Position numbers and translations under genes: made by a program
Assembly: GCA_910575275.1 (NCBI GenBank)
Contig: CAJTEE010000004.1
Location: 270,287 to 334,286 of the forward strand
Length of the DNA stretch: 64,000 bases
Source of the DNA: Lachnospiraceae bacterium
GTDB lineage: Bacteria; Bacillota; Clostridia; Lachnospirales; Lachnospiraceae
Direction: 5' to 3'
Part shown: positions 9,089-17,895 of the stretch, piece by piece
How the letters are laid out: each line of letters opens with the position of its first letter
Position numbering within the stretch: the first letter of the stretch is position 1
The notes under the pieces: model-generated
What the model saw: the letters and a program-made list of their open reading frames with translations, nothing else
Databases searched by the model: none
Told to the model about the DNA's origin: nothing

Positions 9089-9278
9089 TATCTGCACCGC
9101 CTTTTCGTTTTTTCCTTTTATCCATAGGCTTCTCTGCGTCCTTTGGTATCAACCACATACGACTAAACTTTGCTATGCCGGGTATACGGTTTTCCTCACA
9201 TAGCTTTTGCACCCGTCTTTCTGAAATATCCCATTTTTTCGCTGCTTCCGGGGCAGAAATATACTCTAACATCTTCAT
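9081..9278 (-). CDS. Small excisionase-like helix-turn-helix protein
   Basis: A 65-residue basic protein (ISAPEAAKKWDISERRVQKL, then IPKDAEKPMDKRKKRK) of the MerR/excisionase-like winged-helix type. It is the first gene of the exporter operon and overlaps the response-regulator gene. A paralogous domain opens the MerR remnant at 15346. Its close coupling suggests a regulator of the operon rather than a true recombination factor. Confidence 0.75.
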   Translation of the reverse strand: MKMLEYISAPEAAKKWDISERRVQKLCEENRIPGIAKFSRMWLIPKDAEKPMDKRKKRKGGADNE

Positions 9279-9311
9279 TCACACTCACTTTCTATAAGTT
9301 CCATCACTATA

Positions 9312-9340
9312 ATTATATACGGTTAGCCGAATAAATTCAA
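9312..9340 (-). promoter_or_regulatory. Promoter of the regulator-exporter operon
   Basis: On the minus strand TTGAAT (9335-9340), 17 bases, TATAAT (9312-9317), then a short leader to the ATG at 9278. Confidence 0.65.
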
Positions 9341-9963
9341 GAAATTAAATAATACTTGATATTTCCCAAACTTCTTTGTAGATAGACTAAGAAAAACTTT
9401 TTTGGAATTTTTCTCAAAGCTTCGTTAAAATTGCCTTGTACGGTATTGTAGGTAGTGAGAAAACTATCAAGAGGGTTTGGGATACTTCCCAACAAGCAAA
9501 TCTGTCCGGTAAGCTATATGGACGGGCAGATTTACGGAAAAGAGTACTCTTTTCCTATGCTTGCTCCGAAACTTATTTTTTTCTTTGATAGCTTAATCCG
9601 TTCATTTCCATTCCAGCGGTGGTGCTGCATTCTCGACAAAAGGAGAGGGATTAGGAATGTGGAAGGGAAAGAAAGGGAAGGGGTATTTTGTATATCTGTA
9701 TTTCTTTTCTCTTTATTTAGTAAATCAGTATTTAGTATATTGTAGCGCACCCAATAAAGTGGACACACAGAAAAAGAAATGTGTTAATATAAAATCCAAC
9801 AGGATTTTTGACTATCTCTTTATAAGCTCTTAAATGCCGCTAAGTCTTGATTTTTCAAGGGTTCGCGGCATTTTTGCTGTAGGGGAAAGCTCACATATAC
9901 TCTCGAAAGCTTTTAGGTTTTCGCTCTCAAAGGTAATACGAAAGTAGTAAAACCTCGTCCTGC
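9341..9963. other. Intergenic debris with an IS-end-like sequence
   Basis: No convincing gene. Minus-strand bases 9746-9765 read GTGTCCACTTTATTGGGTGC, which resembles an IS3-family terminal sequence, but no transposase is attached. An imperfect dyad (AAATCTGTCC with GGACGGGCAGATTT) lies near 9498-9535. The bases near 9830-9880 contain an imperfect GCCGC/GCGGC dyad just outside the integrase remnant, where an element end would be expected. Confidence 0.3.
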
Positions 9964-11059
9964 CTATGCTGCCAGCCGTCCCATTTCAGCCCTTGCGGAA
10001 GCGTAAGTTGCGTGCGCGTAATAGTTCAGTGTCATGGCGATATTGGAGTGTCCCATGATATACTACAACGCTTTCGGGTTCATGCCCGCATTGGCTAAGT
10101 TGGTGCAGAACGTGTGCCGAAGCATGTGCGGCGTCATTACCTTTGGCAAGGCTTCTTCGTGGCACTTGTTGTACTTCTTCACAAGCAGTCGAAACATGGT
10201 GTCATAGTTCGATGCCGTTTTGGGGTTGCCATCCCGGTTAAGGAACAGGAAACCGCTGTAACTGTCCACGATAATGTCCTTTACGCCCTTGCGGTTGGCA
10301 AGCACACGCTTCAACGCTTCGCAGACTTTCTCGCTCATGGGGATTTGCCGGACACCGCTTTCCGTTTTGGGCTCCTCAATGTAATAGCCCGTTTCCTTGC
10401 TCCTAAGAAGCTGGTGGTCTACTGTGATTGTCCTGCACGTAAAGTCAAGGTCGGCGTCTGTCAGCCCGCAAAGCTCGGAAATCCGCAGCCCTGTCCCCAG
10501 CAGTATCACGATCTCGTCATAGTATTTCTCATAGACGCTATCGCTCTCCACAAAGGCCAGTAGGCTTTCTTCCTGCGCTAGCGCGAGAGGTACCTTTGGC
10601 ACCGTCTTATCTTCCAGAACGGTATTAAGCTGGAAGTCAAACAATCGTCCTGTATCGCCGTATAAAAGGCTGCTTTCAGAGAACGCTTGTCGTTGCTGAT
10701 TGTGCGGTAGGCTATGCCCCGATCTCTCATGCGCAAAGCCCATTCTTTCGCGTCGGACATTTTCACGCTCTTAATCGGACACGCGCCCAGCAGGTCGCTC
10801 TCCAATAGCTTCATCAGCCGTTCCCGGCTCTTTACGATGTTGTGCCGTACATTTCCCCGGTGGCGGTTCTGCTTCGCGTAGAGCTGGCAGACAGTCATTT
10901 TTTTGCTGATAGGGTCTATCCCGTCGTCAAGGTCTTTCTGGATTTCCTTTTCCCGCAGGGATATGTCCTCCCGTTTTTCGGCAGGGGTCTTGTCCGTAGG
11001 CACTAACTTCCATGCGTAGACAAATTGCGGTTTTCGCTGTCCCGTTTTTTCTCTGACAT
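9964..11059 (-). pseudogene. Tn916-type tyrosine integrase with several lesions
   Basis: The gene opens MSEKKRDSENRN after AAAGGAGCAGCGC. A deletion plus frameshift then joins directly to PQFVYAWKLVPTDKTPAEKR. The core-binding domain (KMTVCQLYAKQNRHRGNV) follows. A second frameshift lies near 10610 before FDFQLNTVLEDKTVPKVPL. The catalytic domain keeps Arg in GTGLRISELCG and HMLRHTFC. A TAG at 10063-10065 replaces the expected Gln in KALQYIMGHSNIA, and the tail with the catalytic Tyr (LNYYAHA) survives in frame after it to 9964. At least three independent lesions show long decay. This marks one end of a vanished Tn916-like conjugative transposon. Confidence 0.88.
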
Positions 11060-11079
11060 AATGCGCTGCTCCTTTCCAA

Positions 11080-11515
11080 AGACGGAGTGTGAATGAGCTT
11101 GCGCTTCATGTACTCGTCAATGCAGACATGAGGTTAACCGTTTGCGTCATAGAGCGTCCAGGTACACAGCTTGTTTATGTAGCCGTCGTAATGCAGCAAC
11201 ACAAGCTTTATTGCTTCGGAATCCCTGGTGCAAGCTGCGTCGATCACAGAATCCGGCAAAGGCGGCGGCAACAAGCTCATTTTCGATATACAGGCTGCAC
11301 CCATGCGACGAAAACGCAAAGCTGTCGCTGGGGTAGCGGTCAACCGTAGAGAGCTTGTCCCATTCTTCCGGGGAAAGCGCGTCAAGCGGCTTTTCACGGT
11401 CGCTTTTCCGCTGCAATTCCCGGAGATAGTCAATGGTTTCATGGTACAGTACCAGCTTGCAGTAGCGGTCAAGCTGCCCCCATTCGTTGCCAAACTTGCG
11501 GTGGGCCACTTCCAT
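11080..11515 (-). pseudogene. Sigma-like regulator fused by deletion to a helix-turn-helix remnant
   Basis: The start at 11515 follows AAAGGGGGTGAACAAA and encodes the element sigma-like protein (MEVAHRKFGNEWGQLDRY through CSLYIENELVAAAFAG). After that the family's C-terminus is missing. In a shifted frame the DNA passes to the next gene's helix-turn-helix domain (DSVIDAACTRDSEAIKLVLL, HYDGYINKLCTWTLYDANG). That part meets a TAA and then reads HVCIDEYMKRKL before breaking off at the integrase ribosome site. The gene order sigma-HTH-integrase is canonical; the excisionase gene normally between the last two is absent. Confidence 0.75.
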
Positions 11516-11520
11516 TTTGT

Positions 11521-11766
11521 TCACCCCCTTTCTGTGGGGGGATTCTTCGGTGGGGTACTCCCTTTCCGCTCGTAGGGCGAATGGCGTGAAACGGCAAAAA
11601 ACCGCCCGACAGTGTGTAATCCTATCGGGCGGTATCTGGAAGTGATATGCTCTTTTCCTACATAGTATAATTCATCTTCAAGGCCAAAACAGCCCTTTAC
11701 GGTGAGTTCGCTTTTTTGTGGCAGCGCGTTTCCAGTCAAGAAACATCGAATCGGTTTGTATTTCAT
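11521..11766 (-). CDS. Small unrecognised mobile-element ORF
   Basis: An 81-codon frame starting at 11766 after a strong ribosome site (AGGAGGCAGCCGCC). The first 40 residues (MKYKPIRCFLTGNALPQKSE, then TVKGCFGLEDELYY) look protein-like. The rest reads through the terminator hairpin at 11602-11632 and looks like leader sequence, so the true protein may be shorter or the 3' part replaced. I do not recognise the family. Confidence 0.35.
   Translation of the reverse strand: MKYKPIRCFLTGNALPQKSELTVKGCFGLEDELYYVGKEHITSRYRPIGLHTVGRFFAVSRHSPYERKGSTPPKNPPTERG
11524..11541 (-). promoter_or_regulatory. Hairpin covering the sigma-like gene's ribosome site
   Basis: Minus-strand CCCCC (within 11536-11541) can pair with GGGGG (11524-11528), which forms the Shine-Dalgarno sequence of the ATG at 11515. 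It mirrors the arrangement at 2281-2303. Confidence 0.45.
11596..11632 (-). terminator. Intrinsic terminator or attenuator before the sigma-like gene
   Basis: Minus-strand stem CCGCCCGA (11632-11625) with TCGGGCGG (11609-11602) followed directly by six T residues (11601-11596). It lies between the small ORF and the sigma-like gene, a place where Tn916-family elements control read-through. Confidence 0.7.
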
Positions 11767-11830
11767 GGCGGCTGCCTCCTGTCAGCCGCCGTACTTGCCA
11801 AGCTATCACTGGTAGGTTAGGAATCTGATT

Positions 11831-13801
11831 TTATAGCTTGCTCATTCGGTTAATATAGTCGCAAATCAAGTTCGCGGCGGCGTCCTCTCCCATAGAAGCG
11901 TCAATACACAATTCATATCTATGGGGGTCACCCCATTCATGGCCGGAAACGCTTTTGTAATAAGCTGCTCTGGCTGCGTCGGAACGGGTAATGCTCTTTT
12001 TGGCGGCTTCCGGGCTGTCCCCGTACATTTCCATTACCTTTTTCTCTCGATAGCTCTTGGGGGCGTGGATAAAAATACGCACCACATCTTTGTAATTCCG
12101 CAAGATATAATCTGCCGAGCGGCCTATGAGGACACAAGAACCCGCGTCCGCAATTCTGCGGATAGCCGTGTCCTGTGCGGCGATAGCTCGTTTAACAGGG
12201 TCGGTAGAAAGATATAACTCCCGCATAACAGCGTTTTCATCTGAATTGATACCGGAGATAAACTCCTGCGCCAGACCGCTTTCTTGGGCTGCAACGGCTA
12301 CCAGCTCTTTATAGTAACAAGGGATATTAAGACGCTGCGCCACCAACTGTCCAATTCGCTTTCCTGCGGAACCATGTTCTCTTGCAATCGTAATAATCGC
12401 GCCCTGACGCGAGGGCTGAATTGCTGCTGTAGGCTCTTGGGCATTATTGCCACGGCTCAATTCTTTCCACACCCGAATCATAACCGCAGCGGTAATTAAA
12501 ATGGCTAAGATGTCTGCAATCGGCGCAGCCCAGAAAATCCCAGTAACGCCTAAGAAAACAGGAATCAGCAGGGAGAAAACAATCAACAGCGCGTCCCGCA
12601 AAATCGACAATGGGGCAGCAGCCTTTGCTTTGCCGATAGACTGTAAGAAGATGGCGCAAACTTTCTGCACACAGGTAACGAGGATAAGGGCAAGGTAAAT
12701 CCGCAAGCACAGTACGGCGAAATCAAAGTAAATCGGGTCGTCTGCCGAGCCGAACATACGAATAAATACACCGGGGATTGCTTCAAAGAGAACCATGCAG
12801 ATCAGGCCAACGATAACTGTCCACTTAATCATCAGTTTCAGCAGCTCTCGCACCCGATCATAGTTCTTTGCGCCGTAATTGTAGCCCACAATAGGCTGTG
12901 CGCCAGCAGCAATGCCAATAGCGATATTGAGGACAATTTGAAAGAGCTTCATAATCACCACAAACGCCGCTAAAGGAATATCCGCACCGTAAAGCGATTG
13001 TGCGCCATATTTCACCAGCAGGATATTATTGACTACGGTGATGACTACAATGGAAAGCTGTGTCAACAGGCTGGAAGTCCCCAAAGCCATAACTGGCTTC
13101 AAAAGGGCTGCGCTTGGCTTGAAACTTCTGGCCTTTACCTGGAAAGTCTTAGAGCGTCCTAAATAGGCAGCGCAAATGACGAAGCTGACAAACTGCCCCA
13201 AAATGGTAGCCCATGCCGCACCCTTTATGCCCATGTCCAGTACGAAAATTGCTACCGGGTCGCCAATGATGTTGATAATTGCACCAGTCAACATTGTTGC
13301 CATCGCATATTTGGGGCTGCCGTCTGCGCGAATGATGGACGCTAAAGTATTCTGCGTCATAGCAAGGGGCATCATGGCAAAGATAATTACACCGTAATCA
13401 TGCGCCATTTGGATATTTGCGTCTGTTGCTCCAATAAGCCGAAGCAGACTATCGCCCCACAAATAGGAAATAACGATAACGACCACGCCGGAGAGAAAAG
13501 AGCCAAGAACCGCGCCCCCTACGCTCCTGTGAATGTCTTTCGTTTCCCCCCGCCCCAAAGAAACGCTCAATGCGGCGGCGGCGCCATCACCAAAAAACAG
13601 ACTCAATCCCCAGCCCACAACCGTAATCGGGAAAATAACGCCAGTGGCAGCGTTACCCAAATAGCCAACGCCGTTGCCGACGAAAATCTGGTCAACGATG
13701 TTGTAGAGACAAGAAATAATCAGGGAGCAGATACAGGGGATAGCAAACTTTCGCAGTAGTGTCCCCACCTTTTCGCTGCCAAGATAATTTGAGTTTTCCA
13801 T
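11831..13801 (-). CDS. MATE efflux transporter fused to a cytidylate-kinase-like domain
   Basis: A 656-residue protein. Residues 1 to about 450 form a complete MATE (NorM/DinF-like) transporter with twelve predicted helices, opening GSEKVGTLLRKFAIPCICSL and containing repeated IGDPVAIFVL and GYNYGAKNYDRV motifs. Residues about 470-656 form a cytidylate-kinase-like domain (PF13189 type) with a P-loop-like REHGSAGKRIG and a downstream GRSADYILR. The transporter would export cationic drugs or metabolites; the role of the kinase-like tail is not established. The gene is preceded by a promoter and an attenuator-like hairpin, and sits beside the integrase remnant, consistent with cargo of a lost transposon. 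The frame is intact. Confidence 0.88.
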   Translation of the reverse strand: MENSNYLGSEKVGTLLRKFAIPCICSLIISCLYNIVDQIFVGNGVGYLGNAATGVIFPITVVGWGLSLFFGDGAAAALSVSLGRGETKDIHRSVGGAVLGSFLSGVVVIVISYLWGDSLLRLIGATDANIQMAHDYGVIIFAMMPLAMTQNTLASIIRADGSPKYAMATMLTGAIINIIGDPVAIFVLDMGIKGAAWATILGQFVSFVICAAYLGRSKTFQVKARSFKPSAALLKPVMALGTSSLLTQLSIVVITVVNNILLVKYGAQSLYGADIPLAAFVVIMKLFQIVLNIAIGIAAGAQPIVGYNYGAKNYDRVRELLKLMIKWTVIVGLICMVLFEAIPGVFIRMFGSADDPIYFDFAVLCLRIYLALILVTCVQKVCAIFLQSIGKAKAAAPLSILRDALLIVFSLLIPVFLGVTGIFWAAPIADILAILITAAVMIRVWKELSRGNNAQEPTAAIQPSRQGAIITIAREHGSAGKRIGQLVAQRLNIPCYYKELVAVAAQESGLAQEFISGINSDENAVMRELYLSTDPVKRAIAAQDTAIRRIADAGSCVLIGRSADYILRNYKDVVRIFIHAPKSYREKKVMEMYGDSPEAAKKSITRSDAARAAYYKSVSGHEWGDPHRYELCIDASMGEDAAANLICDYINRMSKL

Positions 13802-13823
13802 AGTAACCTCCTTGATTTAGGGC

Positions 13824-13855
13824 AAAAAAAACAGCACATTCTGACGCATGTGCTG
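13824..13855 (-). terminator. Attenuator-like terminator in the MATE leader
   Basis: Minus-strand CAGCACAT (13855-13848) pairs with ATGTGCTG (13839-13832), followed by eight T (13831-13824) and, a few bases on, the MATE ribosome site (AAGGAGGTTAC). It lies between promoter and gene, so default transcripts would end here. An in-frame leader frame opening MQRVLVVDVFSAH starts from GTG at 13884-13886 and covers the hairpin, the arrangement expected for translation-dependent attenuation. Confidence 0.65.
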
Positions 13856-13958
13856 AAAAAACATCAACTACCAACACACGCTGCACATCTGTACCGTAAT
13901 CAGACTTACGCGCAAATGCGCTGCATGTGTCGTTGATTGCCTATGAAATTCGTACTAT

Positions 13959-13987
13959 AGTATAACATTTTGGCCGGAAATTTTCAA
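13959..13987 (-). promoter_or_regulatory. Promoter of the MATE-kinase gene
   Basis: Minus-strand TTGAAA (13982-13987), 17-base spacer, TATACT (13959-13964). It gives a leader of about 150 bases that holds short reading frames and the attenuator hairpin. Confidence 0.7.
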
Positions 13988-13989
13988 GT

Positions 13990-14466
13990 GGCCTTTTTTC
14001 ACAAATTACGGCCTGTATGTGTTTTGTGTATTTTGCGGAGATCATTGCTGCTGTAAAGCGCCTTATAGACGAGGGAAGAAGTTTCGTAGCAAGCAAAGGA
14101 AGCGGGTACCCACTTCCGTATTTTCGCCCTCCCGCGCTGCGGCACGTTGGTTGAAAATTGCTTGTTGGGAAGTGTCACAAACCCTCCATGAACGAAAGAC
14201 GGAGCGCGGTGGCCATACCTGGCGGCTACGCCCCGCCTTTTCCTCAAGTCTGTATTTCCTTTGCCGTCCATAGCTGTTCTAACTGTAATCACTCTAACAC
14301 TAATTCTTGGAATTGTCATTATACCAGTAATATAATTTGTGGGTAGAGCACTATCCAACAAGATCTCTCACATGATACGACAAAAAATATAAAACCATAT
14401 TCCACCAGTTATTTTAGATTATATAATTGTATGGTAACAATGTCATTAAGCTCTGACAAGTCCAAG
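13990..14466. other. Non-coding or unrecognised stretch
   Basis: A minus-strand frame (13999-14361) is open for 120 codons but lacks a ribosome site and has no recognisable domain. I treat it as mobile-element flank. The right part is AT-rich with stops in all frames. Confidence 0.3.
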
Positions 14467-14639
14467 TCACTGTTCCACTTCTTTCACAGAGGCATCAAGA
14501 GTATCTGCAATATCCTCTATGGAATTTCCTTTTTGTACAATTTCTGAGCTGTGCCAATTTTTGTTTTCTCAGATGCTTCCTTTTCTCTGCTTTCCACATA
14601 AGTCTTTAAAATGTATTCTTCATTAAACAAAGTCATCAT
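14467..14639 (-). pseudogene. Small Rpn/nuclease-tail-like protein, broken
   Basis: Starts MMTLFNEEYILKTYVESREK after a strong AAAGGAGG, then breaks near GTAQKLYKK. In the next frame it reads NSIEDIADTLDASVKEVEQ and a TGA (14467-14469) where Trp would be expected before LGL. The layout resembles the short C-terminal helical tail of PD-(D/E)XK (Rpn-type) proteins of this group. At least one frameshift and one nonsense change are present. Confidence 0.45.
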
Positions 14640-14734
14640 AATATCCACAACCTCCTTTCTCCATACAGAGTAAGGCAGGTGGGAACCCCCAGGTCAACAA
14701 GGGATTTGAAAAATTTTTACTGTTCCTTATTTTA

Positions 14735-15346
14735 GAGGAACCCACTTCCGAAAACGCTTCCCTGACATAATAAGGTTTCAGCTCCCTGACCTCAAACTTC
14801 CCCTCCCCATAAACAGCCTCCCGGCAGAAATCCTTTGTTTCTTTTAACTGTTCCCGCATTTCCTGAAGCCGCATGATCTGCCCCTGCAGACGGTCAAGCT
14901 GATGTTCCAAAAGTCTGTCATACCCTTCGATTCCTGTCTCCCTCAGCAGTTCTTTCATCTCGACTGGAGAAAAACCTCGTTTTTATAGAAGTCTATGGAC
15001 ATCAGGCGGGATATGTCATACAGGTCAAATTCCCGGTACTGGCTTCCCTGGCAAACCCCAGATGCCTGAAAACATCTTTTGTATGGTAAACCGCAGACGG
15101 AGAACCTGATTCCCCGTAATCCGCTGTAAAGAGAGCCCCATTGCCTTTTTCAATCTTAGCATCCTTTGGCTTAACAGTCTTTTTAAAATGGCGTTTATCC
15201 ACAGGCTTCTCAGCAGAGGCGGGCACCAGCCAGCTTTTTCCTTTGTTTACGGCACCCTTTATTCGTCCGTTTTTACAATAATAGGCAATCATACGGCTTG
15301 ATACATTCCATTTTTTTGCTATTTCCACAGCGGTCAGATAATCCAT
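14735..15346 (-). pseudogene. MerR-type regulator with an extra N-terminal helix-turn-helix, broken
   Basis: The ATG at 15346 follows TTGGAGGCAGGGCG. Residues 1-57 (LTAVEIAKKWNVSSRMIAYY, then SWLVPASAEKPVDKR) match the small protein at 9278. After a linker comes a MerR beginning (YHTKDVFRHLGFARE). A deletion and frameshift join it to QYREFDLYDISRLMSIDFYK, then a further shift leads to EMKELLRETGIEGYDRLLEH, the coiled-coil (LDRLQGQIMRLQEMREQL) and the start of an effector-binding domain (FEVRELKPYYVREAFSEVG). The rest is lost. It was probably the regulator of the exporter remnant just downstream. Confidence 0.65.
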
Positions 15347-15433
15347 CGCCCTGCCTCCAATCTTATATATTTCAGATATCTGAAATATAACCATAACCCT
15401 GTTTTTTGTTTCTGTCAATGCCCCCCATACCGT

Positions 15434-16413
15434 TCAGGATATCCTTTTCACATATTCCGCGAGTAATATTTTCCCACAGCATCGACTCACCAGTATGGAA
15501 TATCCCAATGCGATCACTACAAGAGCTGCAAAGAAAATGAGTATAGGCAGCAATGGAAACGTATAATGCAATTCACTCAGCAGACCAATCCGGCTGAATC
15601 TCCGGCACAAAATGTCCCCCAGGACGGTTCCTATACTCAATATGACCGCCATGGTTGCCAGCACATAACAAAAAGCCACCGTCCGCAGCATTTCTGAAAG
15701 CTGCCTGCCGGACAGCCCCACAGAGCGCAGCACGCCGAATTCCTGCTGTCTGGAAATAAAATTTGTCATACGCGTATTGGCCAGATTAACCAGCGCAAAG
15801 ATGCCGATAAAAATGACCAGCCCATAAGCCGCTTTCACCATGACATGTAAAGACTGCTCCATATAAGAAACCACCTCATTGATACTTTGGACTGCCAGGT
15901 TTTGATTATCGCCGCAAAGTTCATAAATCCGTTCTTCCGCCTGTACGATATTTTCCGGATCAGCATGGAACAGTAACTTTATATTAAAAATTTGTTGTAT
16001 TTACTTTTTTCATTCAATAAATCCTGGGGTACGAATATAAAATATCCTTTATAGCGCTGATCCCCCAGATTCATGATGACCATTACCTGAAACGGGAGTT
16101 TTTCCCCTTCATCCGTTTCTATCTGGGTAATGTCTCCTATTGCAGCCTTATAATTTGCAAACCTTTCCACCACTCCCGTTGAGTCATCAATGATAATCCC
16201 GCGTCCTTCCACCAATGTATCATAATCCAGAGTCCCGCTTAGTAAAGCATCCTGGCGGCTTTCCATGTATTCCCTTGAAAGACCCACAATCTCATAATAA
16301 GGCTGGCCTTCCACATTGATATTGGCAGGGAAAACAGCTTCCTCTTTCGTATGTCCTGCCAGACATATGGCTGTCATGATTAAGATTATCCCAAATTTAA
16401 CCCCTGCTATGTT
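15434..16413 (-). pseudogene. FtsX-like ABC permease remnant, frameshifted
   Basis: The 5' part reads an extracytoplasmic segment (VEGQPYYEIVGLSREYMESR through FIFVPQDLLNEKSKYN) and ends near 15985 in an AT-rich run. The next frame resumes NIKLLFHADPENIVQAEERI and continues without a break into the C-terminal FtsX domain (NTRMTNFISRQQEFGVLRSV, then GLSGRQL). Its N-terminal permease domain is missing; a TTG-initiated hydrophobic segment near 16413 may be what is left. No matching ATPase remains beside it. Confidence 0.75.
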
Positions 16414-16423
16414 CAATTTCTGT

Positions 16424-16951
16424 TCACTCCCTTTCATTTTCATCCCCAAAATCTGCATCTGGTAAAGGGGCATCTCTGAAATCCGCTATGTAGAGATCCG
16501 CCTCCTGCTCCATCTGCACCCTGTATCGGGCAGAACATCCTCGAAGACCAGACAGTGCTGAGGGGCTACTCCTAACCTCTGCGCCGCAAGTTCAAATACA
16601 TCCGGATACTCTTTTCCACGTTTTACTTCATCGGTAGAACAGAGAATATCAAACAGCCCCAAAACAGAATTATGTTCAAGGCAGAGAAGGAACAATTCTC
16701 TTGGCAGCCCTGTGGCAACCGCCAGTTTCATTCCATTCCCTGATGATATCCTCCGATTTTTCGGAAAATCCAAGTAAGTCTATTGTATACTGCGCTGCTT
16801 CCTCAAAGCTGTGGGCACAGATTTCAGCCACATAATCTGCTGGAACCGGCAGTCCACGCTTCTGAAGAAAAGAAATATCAATCTGCTCCAAGATATCCAT
16901 CGAATCAAGCAGTGTACCATCCAGGCCAAAAATCACGACTTCAAACCTCAT
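16424..16951 (-). pseudogene. HAD-family phosphatase remnant lacking its nucleophile
   Basis: Opens MRFEVVIFGLDGTLLDSMD. The HAD motif DxDGT should have Asp where this has Gly (FGLDGT), so the catalytic nucleophile is gone. A deletion plus frameshift near 16745 passes to GMKLAVATGLPRELF, and another near 16530 passes from VFEDVLP to ADLYIADFRDAPLPDADFGD and a TGA at 16424-16426. It was a beta-phosphoglucomutase-like hydrolase. Confidence 0.75.
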
Positions 16952-17445
16952 ATTTGTCCTCCTCACATAAAAATGCGGCTGAAATATCAAATAGGAAATC
17001 AACTGCCATACACAAATACAATGAACTTGTGCTGATATACAAAAATCCGAACAATATGCCCAGAAGCCCTGTTTTTATCATGCCTTTGATACCTTGATAA
17101 AAATGGGCTGCCCCAAAGCAGACACCTGCCAGAGCTGCCAGAAGAAACGGCGATAGTTCCGGAAAAATTCTCCTCAAAACATACAACAAAAATCCCCTGA
17201 ATACAATCTCTTCGCAGATACCTGCTGCCAGTGCCGTTACAGTGAAATAGATCTTCTCCCGCCTGGTCCTTGGAATAAGTCCGTTTACAACACGATCATA
17301 AACTTTTCCTGAATGTGTTTTTTCCTCTATCTGTTTCGAAACAGAGTCTCTGTAGGACGGATTTATTAAAAACGCAGCTATTTGAAAAATAAATACCGTA
17401 CTCAGCAGACCACATAGAATCCATGTGCCAAATGCCAGATACCTA
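16941..17445 (-). CDS. CPBP-family membrane protease-like protein, 5' end replaced
   Basis: A membrane protein with CPBP (CAAX protease/bacteriocin-processing) motifs: EEIVFRG (EExxxR) and FGAAHFYQG (FxxxH). The third motif position reads DFLFD where the family usually has HxxxN/D. Its upstream frame runs straight into the truncated TetR gene (residues RKPRKSGRQ are antisense-frame TetR codons), so the original start is lost and the first native residues are about RYLAFGTWILCG. It overlaps the HAD remnant's start by 11 bases. Expression is doubtful. Confidence 0.6.
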
Positions 17446-17826
17446 TGGCTTCCCAGTTGCCTCCCTGATTTCCGGGGTTTCCGCAAAAAGAACCTGTAAT
17501 GAAAATAAATATTCATCAGGGGCCGTTCTCATAAACTCACACCTTGCCAGGACCTTTTGGGTCATGGCCTCAAAGAAATCTGATGTTTCCTTGTAATACT
17601 TCAGCTCTATTTCATTTGATATCCTGTCGATATTCTCCCAGAGGTATAAATACAGCTCTTTTTTATTCTTGAAATAATGGAACAACAGGGACTTTGATAT
17701 GTCACCGGCATCCGCAATCTTGGATGTGGACGCATTTTTGTAATTGTTATTGGCAAACACCACATATGCTGCTCTTATGATCTGTTCCTGCTTTTCCAAT
17801 GGCAATTCAAAAAATTTCCCGTTCAT
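17443..17826 (-). pseudogene. TetR-family regulator, C-terminus truncated
   Basis: The DNA-binding half is complete (LEKQEQIIRAAYVVFANNNY, IADAGDISKSLLFHYFKNKK). The gene breaks after PEIREATGK, exactly where the CPBP frame begins. A full-length paralogue (26748-27353) continues with about 70 more residues of ligand-binding domain, so this copy was cut by a recombination event. The two copies are close to identical over most of the shared region. Confidence 0.85.
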
Positions 17827-17895
17827 TATGCTCCTCCCAGTATTTGTCTTGCTGATAATTCATGATCCTGAAAATCCACGATTTTGATTTTTTGT

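Noticed and set aside
9746..9765. Complete IS3-family element
   Set aside because: Only one end-like sequence; no transposase or partner end nearby.
13999..14361. 120-codon minus-strand frame after the MATE promoter
   Set aside because: No start signal, no recognisable domain, odd composition. Kept only as an unassigned stretch.
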